Positions 34,536-41,585 of a stretch of DNA of 41,585 bases are shown here, piece by piece. This DNA comes from an uncultured Bacteroidales bacterium (GTDB taxonomy: Bacteria > Bacteroidota > Bacteroidia > Bacteroidales > P3): positions 31,370 through 72,954 of the forward strand of contig CAJOIV010000035.1 of the NCBI GenBank assembly GCA_905234665.1, in the 5' to 3' direction. The position numbers and the translations under genes were made by a program. Every line of letters starts with the position of its first letter. The stretch's first letter is position 1. The notes under the pieces are model-generated. The model saw only the letters and a list, made by a program, of their open reading frames with translations, did not search any database and was not told where the DNA came from.

Positions 34536-34630
34536 CCTCCCGCGCTCCCCATCTGAATACTATATAAATCTACAGTCTCCGCTTCACCAGCTCCCAAAAC
34601 CACAAAAAGACCCGCAGAGTGCATTTTTTC

Positions 34631-34660
34631 TTGTCATATCAGAAAAAAGTCGTATCTTTG
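34631..34660 (+). promoter_or_regulatory. Promoter of tRNA-Ser
   Basis: TTGT at 34631-34634 and TATCTTTG at 34653-34660 with an 18-nt spacer, a near-consensus Bacteroidetes promoter 46 nt before the tRNA. Confidence 0.7.
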
Positions 34661-34706
34661 CATCGCGATTGACAAGAGAAATATCTCGGTAATCGACTGG
34701 AAATAA

Positions 34707-34796
34707 GGAAGGATGCCGGAGTGGTCGATCGGGGCGGTCTCGAAAACCGTTGACCAGCTTGCTGGTCCCAGGGTTCGAATCCCTGTCCTTCCGCCA
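34707..34796 (+). tRNA. tRNA-Ser (anticodon CGA), CCA encoded
   Basis: The acceptor arm GGAAGGA pairs with TCCTTCC, followed by discriminator G and an encoded CCA (34794-34796). The D stem is CCG/CGG, the anticodon stem GCGGT/ACCGT with loop CTCGAAA gives anticodon CGA (reads UCG), and the T arm is CAGGG-TTCGAAT-CCCTG. A long variable arm (GACCAGC/GCTGGTC-like) marks a class II tRNA. It is followed directly by a terminator. Confidence 0.95.
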
Positions 34797-34797
34797 A

Positions 34798-34838
34798 AAA
34801 GAAAGACACCTTTTCGTGAGGTGTCTTTCTTTATTGTG
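34798..34838 (+). terminator. Terminator after tRNA-Ser
   Basis: AAAGAAAGACACC (34798-34810) and GGTGTCTTTCTTT (34820-34832) form a 13-bp perfect stem with a 9-nt loop, ending in a T-rich run. It could also terminate the convergent NUDIX gene. Confidence 0.85.
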
Positions 34839-34851
34839 GTCCGTGGTGAGG

Positions 34852-35676
34852 TTAGACGAGCACGTCCCAGAAGTCTTGGGGCAGCCAAATGTTTTCGATA
34901 CCGACAGCTGAGGCAAAGAGGGGAGCGACTTCTTCAGGCGTGTATCCTGCTATTCCACAGCCGATACGTGTTACCAAGAAGGTGAGCTCCGGGTGCTGTT
35001 TGGCAAAGATAATGAAGTCGTCCACATGCTTGGCCATGTTCTCGATACCCTCCATCGACGAGATGGCGTAGCTCTGTCCCTGCAGCCCATCGCCTTGTCC
35101 ATAAATGGCGCCGAACTTCTTCATGGCGATGTATGCGGCACCGCCTCCGTGGAAGCCCATGATGTTGCTTCCGAAGACGAAAATCTGCCCGGGCTCAAGA
35201 CGGGTAATCATCTCGGGCGTCGTGCGGCGTTTGATGCTCTCCCTGTCGCAGTGCAGGCATTGCAATGCCCGTCGGAGCATGAGGTCGTGGTCGAAGGCCA
35301 GAGGTGGCACCTCGTTCACTGCCCACCAGCGGGCTTTGGCTGCATCGTCTCCTCCCTGGACCTCGGCTTTCTGTTTCAGCAAGGTGTAGAAAGCAATGGT
35401 CACGACACGGCCCCGCGGGTCGCGGTCGACGGTGGAGAACGAACCGATTTCGTGGATGTGGGAAATCTCCAATCCGGTCTCCTCGTTGAGTTCGCGCAAT
35501 GCGCATTCTTCGGCAGTCTCGTCCATATTCATGAACCCGCCGGGAAAGGCCCAGAAACCTTTGTAGGGGTCGTTGCCACGCTCGATGAGGAGCACATTCA
35601 ATTGTCCGCCGTTGTAGGCAAAAACGACGCAGTCGGCGGTGACGGCGGGACGTGGATATTCGTAGGTGTAGGACAT
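34852..35676 (-). CDS. NUDIX hydrolase fused to an A1S_2505-like (macro-like) domain
   Basis: A 274-residue cytoplasmic protein of two parts. Residues about 7-140 are a NUDIX hydrolase of the COG1051/ADP-ribose pyrophosphatase-like type with a perfect Nudix box at residues 47-69 (GX5EX7REUXEEXGU). Residues about 155-274 match the A1S_2505 phage-related family pattern: IFVFGSN (165-171), GGGAAYIAMKKFGAIYGQG (177-195), GLQGQSYAI (198-205) and LVTRIGCGIAGY (234-245). The glycine-rich GGGAA and IGCGIAGY elements suggest a macro-like ADP-ribose-binding fold, which is an inference. The fusion proposes two steps of ADP-ribose or nucleotide-derivative breakdown. The start at 35676 is used because the longer frame runs through a repeat. 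Confidence 0.8.
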   Translation of the reverse strand: MSYTYEYPRPAVTADCVVFAYNGGQLNVLLIERGNDPYKGFWAFPGGFMNMDETAEECALRELNEETGLEISHIHEIGSFSTVDRDPRGRVVTIAFYTLLKQKAEVQGGDDAAKARWWAVNEVPPLAFDHDLMLRRALQCLHCDRESIKRRTTPEMITRLEPGQIFVFGSNIMGFHGGGAAYIAMKKFGAIYGQGDGLQGQSYAISSMEGIENMAKHVDDFIIFAKQHPELTFLVTRIGCGIAGYTPEEVAPLFASAVGIENIWLPQDFWDVLV

Positions 35677-35719
35677 TTGGGAAATTGAGAATTGAAAATT
35701 GAGAATTGAAAATTGAAAG
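35677..35719. repeat. AATTGAGAATTGAAAATTG leader repeat before the NUDIX gene
   Basis: About four units of AATTGAGAATTGAAAATTGA-like sequence directly before the ATG (minus strand). It is the same family as the polA leader repeat, in the opposite orientation relative to its gene. Confidence 0.7.
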
Positions 35720-35746
35720 GCTGGTGCGGTCTTGGCTCTTACTTCA

Positions 35747-36877
35747 TTATAGGCGGCGGGAGAGGTCGGGAAGGATGGAGGCCTTCCATTGGATATAGTC
35801 TCCAGCGATGATGTGCTCCCGGGCGGTCTCGACGAGCCAGAGATAGAAGGCGAGGTTGTGGATGGAGCAAATCTGCAGACCCAGGATTTCTTCGGCACGG
35901 ATGAGGTGATGGAGGTAGGCTAAGGTGTAGACACGGTCGGCCTCTGCACGGCTGTCGGGGTCGATGGGCTCGAAACAGTCTTCCCACTTTTTGTTTTTGA
36001 TATTGATTGTGCCGCGGGCGGTGAAGAGGAGCCCGTTGCGTCCGTTGCGGGTGGGCATGACACAGTCGAACATGTCGACACCTCGCTCAATGGCTTCGAG
36101 GATGTTGGCAGGGGTGCCGACGCCCATGAGGTAACGGGGCTTGTCTTTGGGAAGGATGCCGTTGACGAGCTCAATCATCTGGTACATCACATCGGTGGGC
36201 TCACCCACGGCGAGGCCGCCGATGGCGTTGCCTTCGGCCTCCTTGGAGGCGATATATTCCGCAGACTGCCGCCGGAGGTCGGCGTACTGGCATCCCTGGA
36301 CAATGGGGAAGAGGGCTTGGGGGTGACCGTAAAGGGGTTCGGTCTCGGAGAACCGCTTGATGCATCGGTCGAGCCAGCGGTGGGTAAGTTCCATGGACTG
36401 TTTGGCATAGCGATGGTCGGCCTGGCCGGGGGCGCATTCGTCGAAAGCCATGATTATATCGGCCCCGATGACCCGCTGGATGTCCATCACGCCTTCGGGG
36501 GTGAAGAGATGTCGGCTGCCGTCGATATGGGAACGGAATGTGCATCCTTCCTCCTTGATTTTGCGGTTCTCGGCGAGCGAGAAGACTTGGAATCCGCCAC
36601 TGTCGGTGAGCAGGGGACGGTCCCAGCCGTTGAAGCGGTGGAGACCACCGGCGGCACGAAGTATATCCATCCCAGGGCGCAGGTAGAGGTGGTAGGTGTT
36701 GCCAAGGATGATGCGGGCGTTGATATCCTCGCGCAGTTCCCTCTGATGCACGGCTTTGACGCTTCCGGCAGTGCCGACGGGCATGAAGATGGGCGTGGGA
36801 ATCTGGCCGTGATCGGTAGTGATGAGGCCTGCGCGGGCTTGGCTGAGTGGGTCTTCTTTTATGACAGTGAAATCCAT
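35747..36877 (-). CDS. tgt: Queuine/preQ1 tRNA-ribosyltransferase (zinc-cysteine-less form)
   Basis: Exchanges guanine-34 of tRNAs for a queuosine precursor. The 376-residue TIM-barrel protein has LTDSGGFQVFSL (nucleophile region), FDECAPG, ALFPIVQGC, GGLAVGEP and VDMFDCVMPTRNGRNG, which together identify Tgt. The usual zinc CxCxxC is absent: the sequence at that place reads DPDSRAEADRVYTLAYLHHL. From memory other Bacteroidetes Tgt proteins also lack it, so this is a lineage trait, not damage. The start at 36877 (MDFTVIKEDP) is used; the longer frame to 36973 lies in the promoter region. Confidence 0.95.
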   Translation of the reverse strand: MDFTVIKEDPLSQARAGLITTDHGQIPTPIFMPVGTAGSVKAVHQRELREDINARIILGNTYHLYLRPGMDILRAAGGLHRFNGWDRPLLTDSGGFQVFSLAENRKIKEEGCTFRSHIDGSRHLFTPEGVMDIQRVIGADIIMAFDECAPGQADHRYAKQSMELTHRWLDRCIKRFSETEPLYGHPQALFPIVQGCQYADLRRQSAEYIASKEAEGNAIGGLAVGEPTDVMYQMIELVNGILPKDKPRYLMGVGTPANILEAIERGVDMFDCVMPTRNGRNGLLFTARGTINIKNKKWEDCFEPIDPDSRAEADRVYTLAYLHHLIRAEEILGLQICSIHNLAFYLWLVETAREHIIAGDYIQWKASILPDLSRRL

Positions 36878-36941
36878 AATATGCGTCTGTTCAGTTCGAC
36901 AGGAGGACGAGTTATCAACAGGCGGTTGATATTTCGTGCTG

Positions 36942-36949
36942 CAAAGATA
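36942..36949 (-). promoter_or_regulatory. Promoter -7 box of tgt
   Basis: TATCTTTG on the minus strand at 36942-36949, about 65 nt before the tgt start, with no clear -33 element. Plus-strand TATATTTG at 36973-36980 could serve the divergent GT2 gene. Confidence 0.55.
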
Positions 36950-37052
36950 CAAAATAATTCGGGAATAATGCATATATTTGCAAAATCCCTTGACGAAGGC
37001 AATCTTTGGAAGGGACTAATTCACAATCGGAAATTGATAATAGTCAACTGAC

Positions 37053-38213
37053 ATGTATCTGGATTTTTCGCACGTTCTGACCGAGCCGCTCACCTTGACA
37101 CTCACCTGTGTGCTGGCAGTGAGCCTGCTGGTGCTGGCTCTCTATTATGGTTTGTGCTATATGCGTGTGGGGCGTTACTCTGCATTGAAAATCACGCAGG
37201 GGAATGAAGAAAAGGCCTTGCCGCCGGTGTCGGTGGTGATGGTGGCACAAAACGACGGTGAGTGGCTGCGCGCCAACCTGATCTACCTTTTGGAACAGGA
37301 CTATCCCGATTTTGAAGTGGTGGTGGTCGACTATATGTCGACCGATGACACGAAGTTCGTCTTGCAACTGCTCTCTGAAAACTACAAACACCTGAAAGTG
37401 GTACGGTTGGAACAGAACGTGAGTGGCTATGAGGGCAAGAAATACCCCCTCTCAATAGGCATCAAATCGGCAAAAAACGACATCCTGCTCATGGCCGACC
37501 CCGAATGTGTTCCACAGGACAAGGAGGGATTCGGATGGATACGTGCCATGGTGGCGGGCTATTGGCATGAACATGTCGATATTGTATTGGGCTATTGTGG
37601 CATAACCAACAAAAAGTCGCTCCTCGGCTGGCTGCAACAGTACGACAATATGGATTACAGCACAGAGTACCTCTCGTCGGCCATGATGCATCGTCCTTTC
37701 ACGGGGAATGGTCGTAACCTCAGTTATCGCCGTCGTCTCTTTATGGAGAATAACGGATTTATCTACCACTACCACGAGCCTGATGGAGCCGACGATATGT
37801 TTGTCAATCAGAATGCCCGGAAGCACAACACCGCCGTTGTGCTCACTCCGGAATCGTTCACCATGACCGAACCGCAACCCTCGATGGCTCTTTGGCGCAA
37901 ATATAGAAAACACCGCACGGTGACTCACCGTTACTACTCCTCCAGCCTTGTCGCCACACGTATGGCGCGTCCCCTCGCCGTGCTGCTGTTCTATGCTGCA
38001 GGTGCTGCCCTGCTGGTGTTGGGCACCATGCCATGGGAGGTGCTGGCTTTGGTGCTGGCCCTGAAACTGGCCTGGCAGATTGTGGCTACATCCCAGGCTT
38101 GCAAGAAGCTTAATATCCCTGCGGTTGTTTTTGCCCTCGCGCCCATTTGGGAAATTTATTTTCTCTTCTCAAATACTATACTGAAGATTTCTCCGTTATC
38201 CAAGAAAAACTAA
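37053..38213 (+). CDS. Family 2 glycosyltransferase, membrane-anchored
   Basis: A 386-residue protein. It begins with a membrane segment (LTLTCVLAVSLLVLALYYGL), then a GT-A catalytic domain: VSVVMVAQNDGEWLRANL, VVVVDYMSTDDT, ADPECVPQDK (a DxD-like ADPE) and TGNGRNLSYRRRLF. Three hydrophobic segments follow near the C-terminus (LAVLLFYAAGAALLVLG; VLALVLALKLAWQIV; IPAVVFALAPIWEIYFLF), so the enzyme is probably at the inner membrane and may make or export a surface glycan or lipid-linked sugar. The sugar donor is unknown. The ECF sigma gene follows after 10 nt, suggesting one transcript. It is transcribed divergently from tgt. Confidence 0.88.
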   Translation: MYLDFSHVLTEPLTLTLTCVLAVSLLVLALYYGLCYMRVGRYSALKITQGNEEKALPPVSVVMVAQNDGEWLRANLIYLLEQDYPDFEVVVVDYMSTDDTKFVLQLLSENYKHLKVVRLEQNVSGYEGKKYPLSIGIKSAKNDILLMADPECVPQDKEGFGWIRAMVAGYWHEHVDIVLGYCGITNKKSLLGWLQQYDNMDYSTEYLSSAMMHRPFTGNGRNLSYRRRLFMENNGFIYHYHEPDGADDMFVNQNARKHNTAVVLTPESFTMTEPQPSMALWRKYRKHRTVTHRYYSSSLVATRMARPLAVLLFYAAGAALLVLGTMPWEVLALVLALKLAWQIVATSQACKKLNIPAVVFALAPIWEIYFLFSNTILKISPLSKKN

Positions 38214-38223
38214 GCACAACCCC

Positions 38224-38838
38224 ATGGTTACGGTGGATACGGAAGCCATTAGGCACAACGAGAAAGCCATGCGCGACTACCAGCTGGTGCTGGCTGCCCG
38301 CGACAGGGGAGATCAGCGTGCATACGCCGACCTCATGAAGCTTTACCGCGAGCCTATCTACATGCTTCTGCTCCGCATGACCCACAATCCCACCGAAGCC
38401 GATGACCTGACCATCGAGACCTTCGGCAAGGCATTCTGCCAACTGCACACCTACACCCCCAAGAACACCTTCAGTACCTGGCTTTTTTCTATAGCCAGCA
38501 ATAACGGCATCGATTTCATCCGCCGTCAGCGGTTGGATTTGGTGTCGCTCAATACCCTTTCAGTACGCAACGAGGATGACCAGTACGAATATCCTCTGCC
38601 CTCCGATTCCCCCAATCCAGAGCAGTTGCTCATCAACAAACAGCGCACTGAAAAGCTGCGCGAGGTGGTGGCCCAACTCAAGCCCAGATACCGCAAAGTG
38701 ATAGAGATGCGCTATTTCGACGAGCTCTCCTATGAGGAGATTGCCGAAAAGCTGCGCATCCCTCTAGGTACTGTAAAAATACATCTGCGTCGCGCGAGAC
38801 TGCTCCTGTTCGAGATAATGAAAGAAACGGACAGTTAA
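38224..38838 (+). CDS. RNA polymerase sigma-70 factor, ECF-type
   Basis: A 204-residue sigma factor. Region 2 (about residues 30-103: RAYADLMKLYREPIYMLLL, FSTWLFSIASNNGIDFIRRQR) and region 4 (143-196: LREVVAQLKPRYRKVIEMRYFDELSYEEIAEKLRIPLGTVKIHLRRAR) are clear; region 3 is absent, as in ECF sigmas. No anti-sigma factor gene is next to it, so control may be by expression or by a distant anti-sigma. The upstream GT2 (10-nt gap) and downstream outer-membrane protein suggest an envelope function. Its exact start within the first 18 residues is uncertain (MRDYQLV is an alternative). Confidence 0.88.
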   Translation: MVTVDTEAIRHNEKAMRDYQLVLAARDRGDQRAYADLMKLYREPIYMLLLRMTHNPTEADDLTIETFGKAFCQLHTYTPKNTFSTWLFSIASNNGIDFIRRQRLDLVSLNTLSVRNEDDQYEYPLPSDSPNPEQLLINKQRTEKLREVVAQLKPRYRKVIEMRYFDELSYEEIAEKLRIPLGTVKIHLRRARLLLFEIMKETDS

Positions 38839-38865
38839 TGCCATAACCTATACGGAACCAACTAC

Positions 38866-39765
38866 ATGAAGCCCCCGTCTACATTGTTCATAGCACTGAT
38901 GCTCGTCCTGCCTCTGATTTCCGCCGAGGCACAAGGCTATCATAAGCAGAAGGCGGATGAGTATCCTACCGGACTCTCGGTGAGCATCGACGCAGGACTG
39001 TTGATGGCCGACAAGAAGCAGGCATCTTTCTATAGTGGTAGTCCCGGGACCCCCAATGAAATATACCGTATCCTGCACAGTGAGCAGTATGGCACCCAGA
39101 TATGGACGGATTTGGTGAACCAGGGGCTTATCTCGCCCAGTTCCGTCCAGTCTTATCGTGAATTCAAGGTCGACGAGTGGGCCACGATGTCCTACAAATT
39201 GGCCTACCAGTTGGGCGTAGCCATCCGTTACGGATACAATCGCGGATGGGGCTGGCGGCTGGGGTTTGATTTCTCACAACTCAACGCCACGGGCGAGTTC
39301 CTCCTGAGTAAGGGAGTGCAGAATCCCGGCGTTGACCAGTACGTGGTCTGTGGTGTCTACGGCACAGAAAAACGTATCCTCATCGACCTGGCCCTCACCA
39401 AGCGTTTCAACCTCACCAAGAAGGTGGGACTGGAAGTCGACCTCGGCTTCGACCTCAACAACACGAAGGTGTCCAAGAATGCCATTGTTGTGAATGGCAA
39501 AGAATACAGTATCCTTGACGTTTGGAACGGAGAGACTCCCTATCAGGGTATCGGTACATACGAGTATATAAACCAGGGTGGCATGGGTATCGGTGGCTTT
39601 GGGGCCTTGATGCTCAGTTACCAGATGGAGAACTACAGTATCGACCTCGGCTATACCTGCTATTATATGCAGACCCGCTTCCCCGGCTACAACGACGGCG
39701 ACGCCTACGCATTCCAGCACCTCGTCTCGCTGCGTTTCAATCTCTACAAATTTTCCTTCCTATAG
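38866..39765 (+). CDS. Predicted outer-membrane beta-barrel protein
   Basis: A 299-residue protein with a signal peptide (MKPPSTLFIALMLVLPLISAEA, cleaving near AEA/Q). The rest is beta-rich, with strands such as MSYKLAYQLGVAIRYGYNRGWGWRLGFDF, ILIDLALTKRFN and VGLEVDLGFDLNN, and ends on an aromatic residue (LRFNLYKFSFL), the usual barrel C-terminus. No named family was matched. It is downstream of the sigma factor by 27 nt, so the sigma factor may control it. Confidence 0.75.
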   Translation: MKPPSTLFIALMLVLPLISAEAQGYHKQKADEYPTGLSVSIDAGLLMADKKQASFYSGSPGTPNEIYRILHSEQYGTQIWTDLVNQGLISPSSVQSYREFKVDEWATMSYKLAYQLGVAIRYGYNRGWGWRLGFDFSQLNATGEFLLSKGVQNPGVDQYVVCGVYGTEKRILIDLALTKRFNLTKKVGLEVDLGFDLNNTKVSKNAIVVNGKEYSILDVWNGETPYQGIGTYEYINQGGMGIGGFGALMLSYQMENYSIDLGYTCYYMQTRFPGYNDGDAYAFQHLVSLRFNLYKFSFL

Positions 39766-39802
39766 AATCAATACATAAATAACAATAACACACCCATACA
39801 AA

Positions 39803-40342
39803 ATGATCGAACTTACAGACCTTGCGCAATCCGACCATCCGCATTTTGCCAAAGATCTATTTGAGTCTGCCTTCCCCGACGAAGAGCGACCTCCGTTTAC
39901 GGAGTTGAAAAAACGTGACACAGACAAATTCCATTTCCTCGTTGCCACCCTTGATGATGGTGAGCAGCCTATTGGTATCCTTACATATTGGGATTTCGAC
40001 GAGATGGTGTATATTGAGCATTTCGCCATCGATGAGGAGCTCCGCAACCAGGGACTCGGTAAGGTGGTCTTTCTCAATTTCATCTCGCAGCAGAAGAAAC
40101 AGATTGTACTCGAGGTGGAGCGTCCTCACGATGAGACTTCCGAGCATCGCATTGAATTCTACGCCAGTATGGGACTCTATCAGAACCCTCAGGAGTACAT
40201 CCAGCCGCCATACAAAAAAGGCAAAAAGACTGTTCCAATGATTATTATGTCGAAATACGAGTTGGATGACGAAGAATTTGACGAAATTCGCCAGATTCTC
40301 TATCGTGAAGTGTATAATTGCACCCCAGGAGACGTCAAGTGA
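39803..40342 (+). CDS. GNAT-family N-acetyltransferase
   Basis: A 179-residue cytoplasmic protein. The GNAT core is visible: a beta4-alpha3 acetyl-CoA loop with the pattern IEHFAIDEELRNQGLGKVVF (Q/RxxGxG/A = RNQGLG), then FLNFISQQKKQIVLEVE and EFYASMGLYQNPQEYIQPPYKK. The substrate cannot be told from the sequence. It follows the barrel gene by 37 nt. Confidence 0.88.
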   Translation: MIELTDLAQSDHPHFAKDLFESAFPDEERPPFTELKKRDTDKFHFLVATLDDGEQPIGILTYWDFDEMVYIEHFAIDEELRNQGLGKVVFLNFISQQKKQIVLEVERPHDETSEHRIEFYASMGLYQNPQEYIQPPYKKGKKTVPMIIMSKYELDDEEFDEIRQILYREVYNCTPGDVK

Positions 40343-40420
40343 CAAGAAAAAAGTTGTGCTGACAAGTGGCGTACAATCAGTACGGTAAATGTCTGTCGAA
40401 GAAAAAAGTGGAAAAAATAT

Positions 40421-40451
40421 TTGGTGCATTCAGAAAAAGTGTGTATCTTTG
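40421..40451 (+). promoter_or_regulatory. Promoter of tRNA-Arg
   Basis: TTGG at 40421-40424 and TATCTTTG at 40444-40451 with a 19-nt spacer match the Bacteroidetes consensus; the tRNA starts about 50 nt downstream. Confidence 0.75.
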
Positions 40452-40502
40452 CAACCGCTTTTGAGGAAAGAAACCCCAATAAAGGTACTCAAAACACCAG
40501 AT

Positions 40503-40576
40503 GGCTCCTTAGCTCAACTGAATAGAGCATCTGACTACGGATCAGAAGGTTGCAGGTTTGAATCCTGCAGGAGTCA
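40503..40576 (+). tRNA. tRNA-Arg (anticodon ACG)
   Basis: The acceptor GGCTCCT pairs with AGGAGTC (one G-T), discriminator A at 40576. The anticodon stem TCTGA/TCAGA with loop CTACGGA gives ACG, which reads CGU and, after A34 deamination by TadA, also CGC/CGA. The T arm is TGCAG-GTTTGAAT-CCTGCA-like. CCA is not encoded (the next bases are CAA). Confidence 0.92.
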
Positions 40577-40585
40577 CAAGGAAGA

Positions 40586-40618
40586 AGGAGGATGCTGATA
40601 ACAGCCTCCTCTTTTTTT
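40586..40618 (+). terminator. Terminator after tRNA-Arg
   Basis: AGGAG-GAT-GCTG and CAGC-CTCCT form a stem with a short bulge and an ATAA loop, followed by CTTTTTTT. It lies 10 nt after the tRNA and just before ogt. Confidence 0.75.
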
Positions 40619-40622
40619 ATCT

Positions 40623-41108
40623 ATGTTGGACTATACGGCACATTACCCTTCGCCTCTTGGCGACATCACGTTGGCCTCTGACGGAACAGCCCTCACAGGT
40701 CTTTGGTTCGATGGCCAGCGGCATTATGCCTCCACACTTGCACCCATCCATGAGTGTCGGCCCGACCTGCCCATCTTCGATGCAACTCGCCGTTGGCTTG
40801 ACATCTACTTTTCTGGCCGCCAGCCCGACTTTATCCCTTCTATTAACCTACGTGGCACTCATTTCCGTCTGTCGGTATGGCAGATGCTGAGGAACATCCC
40901 TTATGGTCGTACCACAACGTATGGAGATATAGCCAGCCGTCTGCATTGTAAATCTGCCCAAGCCGTAGGCACAGCCATCGGCCACAACCCCATATCCATA
41001 ATCATCCCCTGCCACCGTGTCCTTTCTGCCGATGGCACTATAGGAGGATATGCTGCAGGACTGCTCAGAAAACAAGCCTTGCTCCAATTGGAACAGTCTG
41101 TCCTGTAG
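40623..41108 (+). CDS. ogt: Methylated-DNA-protein-cysteine methyltransferase (Ogt)
   Basis: Removes alkyl groups from O6-guanine in DNA and is used up in the reaction. The 161-residue protein has the N-terminal SPLGDITLASDGTALTGLWF segment, the DNA-binding FRLSVWQMLRNIPYGRTTTYGDIA, the active-site IPCHRV with Cys130 and the following GTIGGYAAG. This is the normal length for single-domain Ogt rather than fused Ada. The ATG lies just downstream of the tRNA-Arg terminator's T-run; no own promoter was seen. A bidirectional terminator follows. Confidence 0.95.
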   Translation: MLDYTAHYPSPLGDITLASDGTALTGLWFDGQRHYASTLAPIHECRPDLPIFDATRRWLDIYFSGRQPDFIPSINLRGTHFRLSVWQMLRNIPYGRTTTYGDIASRLHCKSAQAVGTAIGHNPISIIIPCHRVLSADGTIGGYAAGLLRKQALLQLEQSVL

Positions 41109-41131
41109 TCTTATTTGTACGGGGAAAAAGA

Positions 41132-41170
41132 GAACAGGTCGCTACAATGATGTGGCGACCTGTTCATTTT
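41132..41170. terminator. Bidirectional terminator between ogt and the DUF1015 gene
   Basis: GAACAGGTCGC (41132-41142) pairs with GCGACCTGTTC (41155-41165), with a T-rich run after it and an A-rich run before it, so it can serve both converging genes. Confidence 0.8.
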
Positions 41171-41185
41171 ATTCAAAGAATACTC

Positions 41186-41585
41186 TTAGCAGAGCTCGTG
41201 AATCACGAGGCCGGAGCGGAGCTTGGGCTCGAACCAGGTGGTCTTCGGAGGCATGATATTGCCGGTGTCGGCAATGTCGATGATCTGCTTCATGCTGACG
41301 GGATAGAGGGCGAAGGCGACCTTCATCTCGCCGTTGTCGACGCGACGCTTCAGTTCGCCGAGGCCACGGATACCGCCGACGAAGTCGATGCGCTTGTCGG
41401 TGCGGAGGTCTTTGATGCCGAGAACCTTGTCGAGGACGAGTTTGCTGAGGATGGTGACGTCGAGCACGCCGATGGGGTCGTTGTCATTGTAGGTGCCGGG
41501 CTTGGCGGTCATCTTGTACCAGTGGCCGTCGAGGTACATGCTGTGCTCATGCAGCTTGGCGGGCTTGTAGATGTCGGTGCCCATG
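41186..41585 (-). CDS. DUF1015 family protein, C-terminal part (partial)
   Basis: The frame is open from the window edge down to the stop at 41186-41188, so only about 132 residues of the C-terminal half are visible. The pattern YLDGHWYKMTAK, DVTILSKLVLDKVLGI, RIDFVGGIRGLGEL and the ending MPPKTTWFEPKLRSGLVIHEL matches the end of DUF1015 proteins (about 410 residues). The function of DUF1015 is unknown; in Bacteroidetes it often lies near the serine-synthesis genes serC/serA (from memory). The codon at 41584 is an internal Met, not a start. Confidence 0.85.
   Translation of the reverse strand, partial: MGTDIYKPAKLHEHSMYLDGHWYKMTAKPGTYNDNDPIGVLDVTILSKLVLDKVLGIKDLRTDKRIDFVGGIRGLGELKRRVDNGEMKVAFALYPVSMKQIIDIADTGNIMPPKTTWFEPKLRSGLVIHELC

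Noticed and set aside
34713..34985. Reading frame of 90 codons over tRNA-Ser and its terminator
   Set aside because: It overlaps the tRNA completely at its start and then the terminator and the end of the NUDIX gene; no coding features.
35677..35898. N-terminal extension of the NUDIX frame
   Set aside because: The extra residues (such as FQFSILNFQFSISQ) are the translated leader repeat and tgt antisense; the ATG at 35676 begins the conserved NUDIX N-terminus.
35747..36877. Loss of zinc cysteines in Tgt considered as damage
   Set aside because: Other Bacteroidetes Tgt proteins I recall also lack the CxCxxC, and the rest of the protein is intact.
40389..40598. Reading frame of 69 codons over tRNA-Arg
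   Set aside because: It overlaps the promoter and the tRNA, and its sequence shows no domain.

Overview
The window is chromosomal DNA from a member of the Bacteroidota, most likely the order Bacteroidales. The sequence signs are the Bacteroidetes promoter -7 box TATCTTTG in front of both tRNA genes, lpd, panD and tgt, starts that lack Shine-Dalgarno sequences, and lineage-typical genes (DUF2027-Smr protein, Porin_10-type porin, recF next to a DUF721 gene, DUF5106-type thioredoxin protein, BspA-like leucine-rich repeat protein). Core genes are GC-rich. The genus cannot be fixed from the sequence alone. No rRNA, CRISPR array, transposase, integrase or prophage was seen.

Layout. 1-3210: tail of a probable HD-domain protein, mpl (peptidoglycan recycling), a lipoprotein, a DUF2027-Smr protein and a small secreted protein. 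3255-5999: an AT-richer accessory stretch of small membrane proteins and lipoproteins around a DUF3791-DUF3990-DUF3791 set (the DUF3990 protein looks like an ADP-ribosyltransferase fold), with four successive ATGA start/stop overlaps. 6042-9586: ispG, glyS and a membrane protein. 9551-20390, mostly minus strand: putative porin, trxB, a UPF0104 membrane protein, panD, a frameshifted sensor histidine kinase, a LolC/LolE-type permease, tpiA, a thioredoxin-like protein and an outer-membrane barrel. 20811-34535, plus strand: lpd, an unrecognised 372-aa protein, an M23 peptidase, ispH, recF, a DUF721 gene, a broken ABC exporter, an M17 aminopeptidase, pdxA, polA and an LRR protein. 34707-41585: tRNA-Ser(CGA), a NUDIX protein fused to an A1S_2505-like domain, tgt, a GT2-sigma-barrel cluster, a GNAT protein, tRNA-Arg(ACG), ogt, and the end of a DUF1015 gene.

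Functional links. ispG and ispH are both enzymes of the MEP isoprenoid pathway, though not adjacent. recF and DUF721 form a replication/repair pair. trxB and the CxxC thioredoxin-like protein suggest redox handling on both sides of the membrane. Several envelope genes (two barrels, porin, permease, M23 peptidase, GT2) lie among the housekeeping genes.

The most unusual layer is repetitive DNA. Short, degenerate, low-complexity repeats sit directly in front of many start codons, each locus with its own version. In places they run into coding sequence: they form the hydrophobic core of one signal peptide, the C-terminal tails of IspG and IspH, the start codon of ispH, and two insertions in the ABC exporter. 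A separate 20-nt palindromic element occurs three times, twice inside genes including recF. Other points of interest are a NUDIX/A1S_2505 fusion, an IspG lacking the large insert domain expected in this phylum, and a PolA whose proofreading residues are gone.
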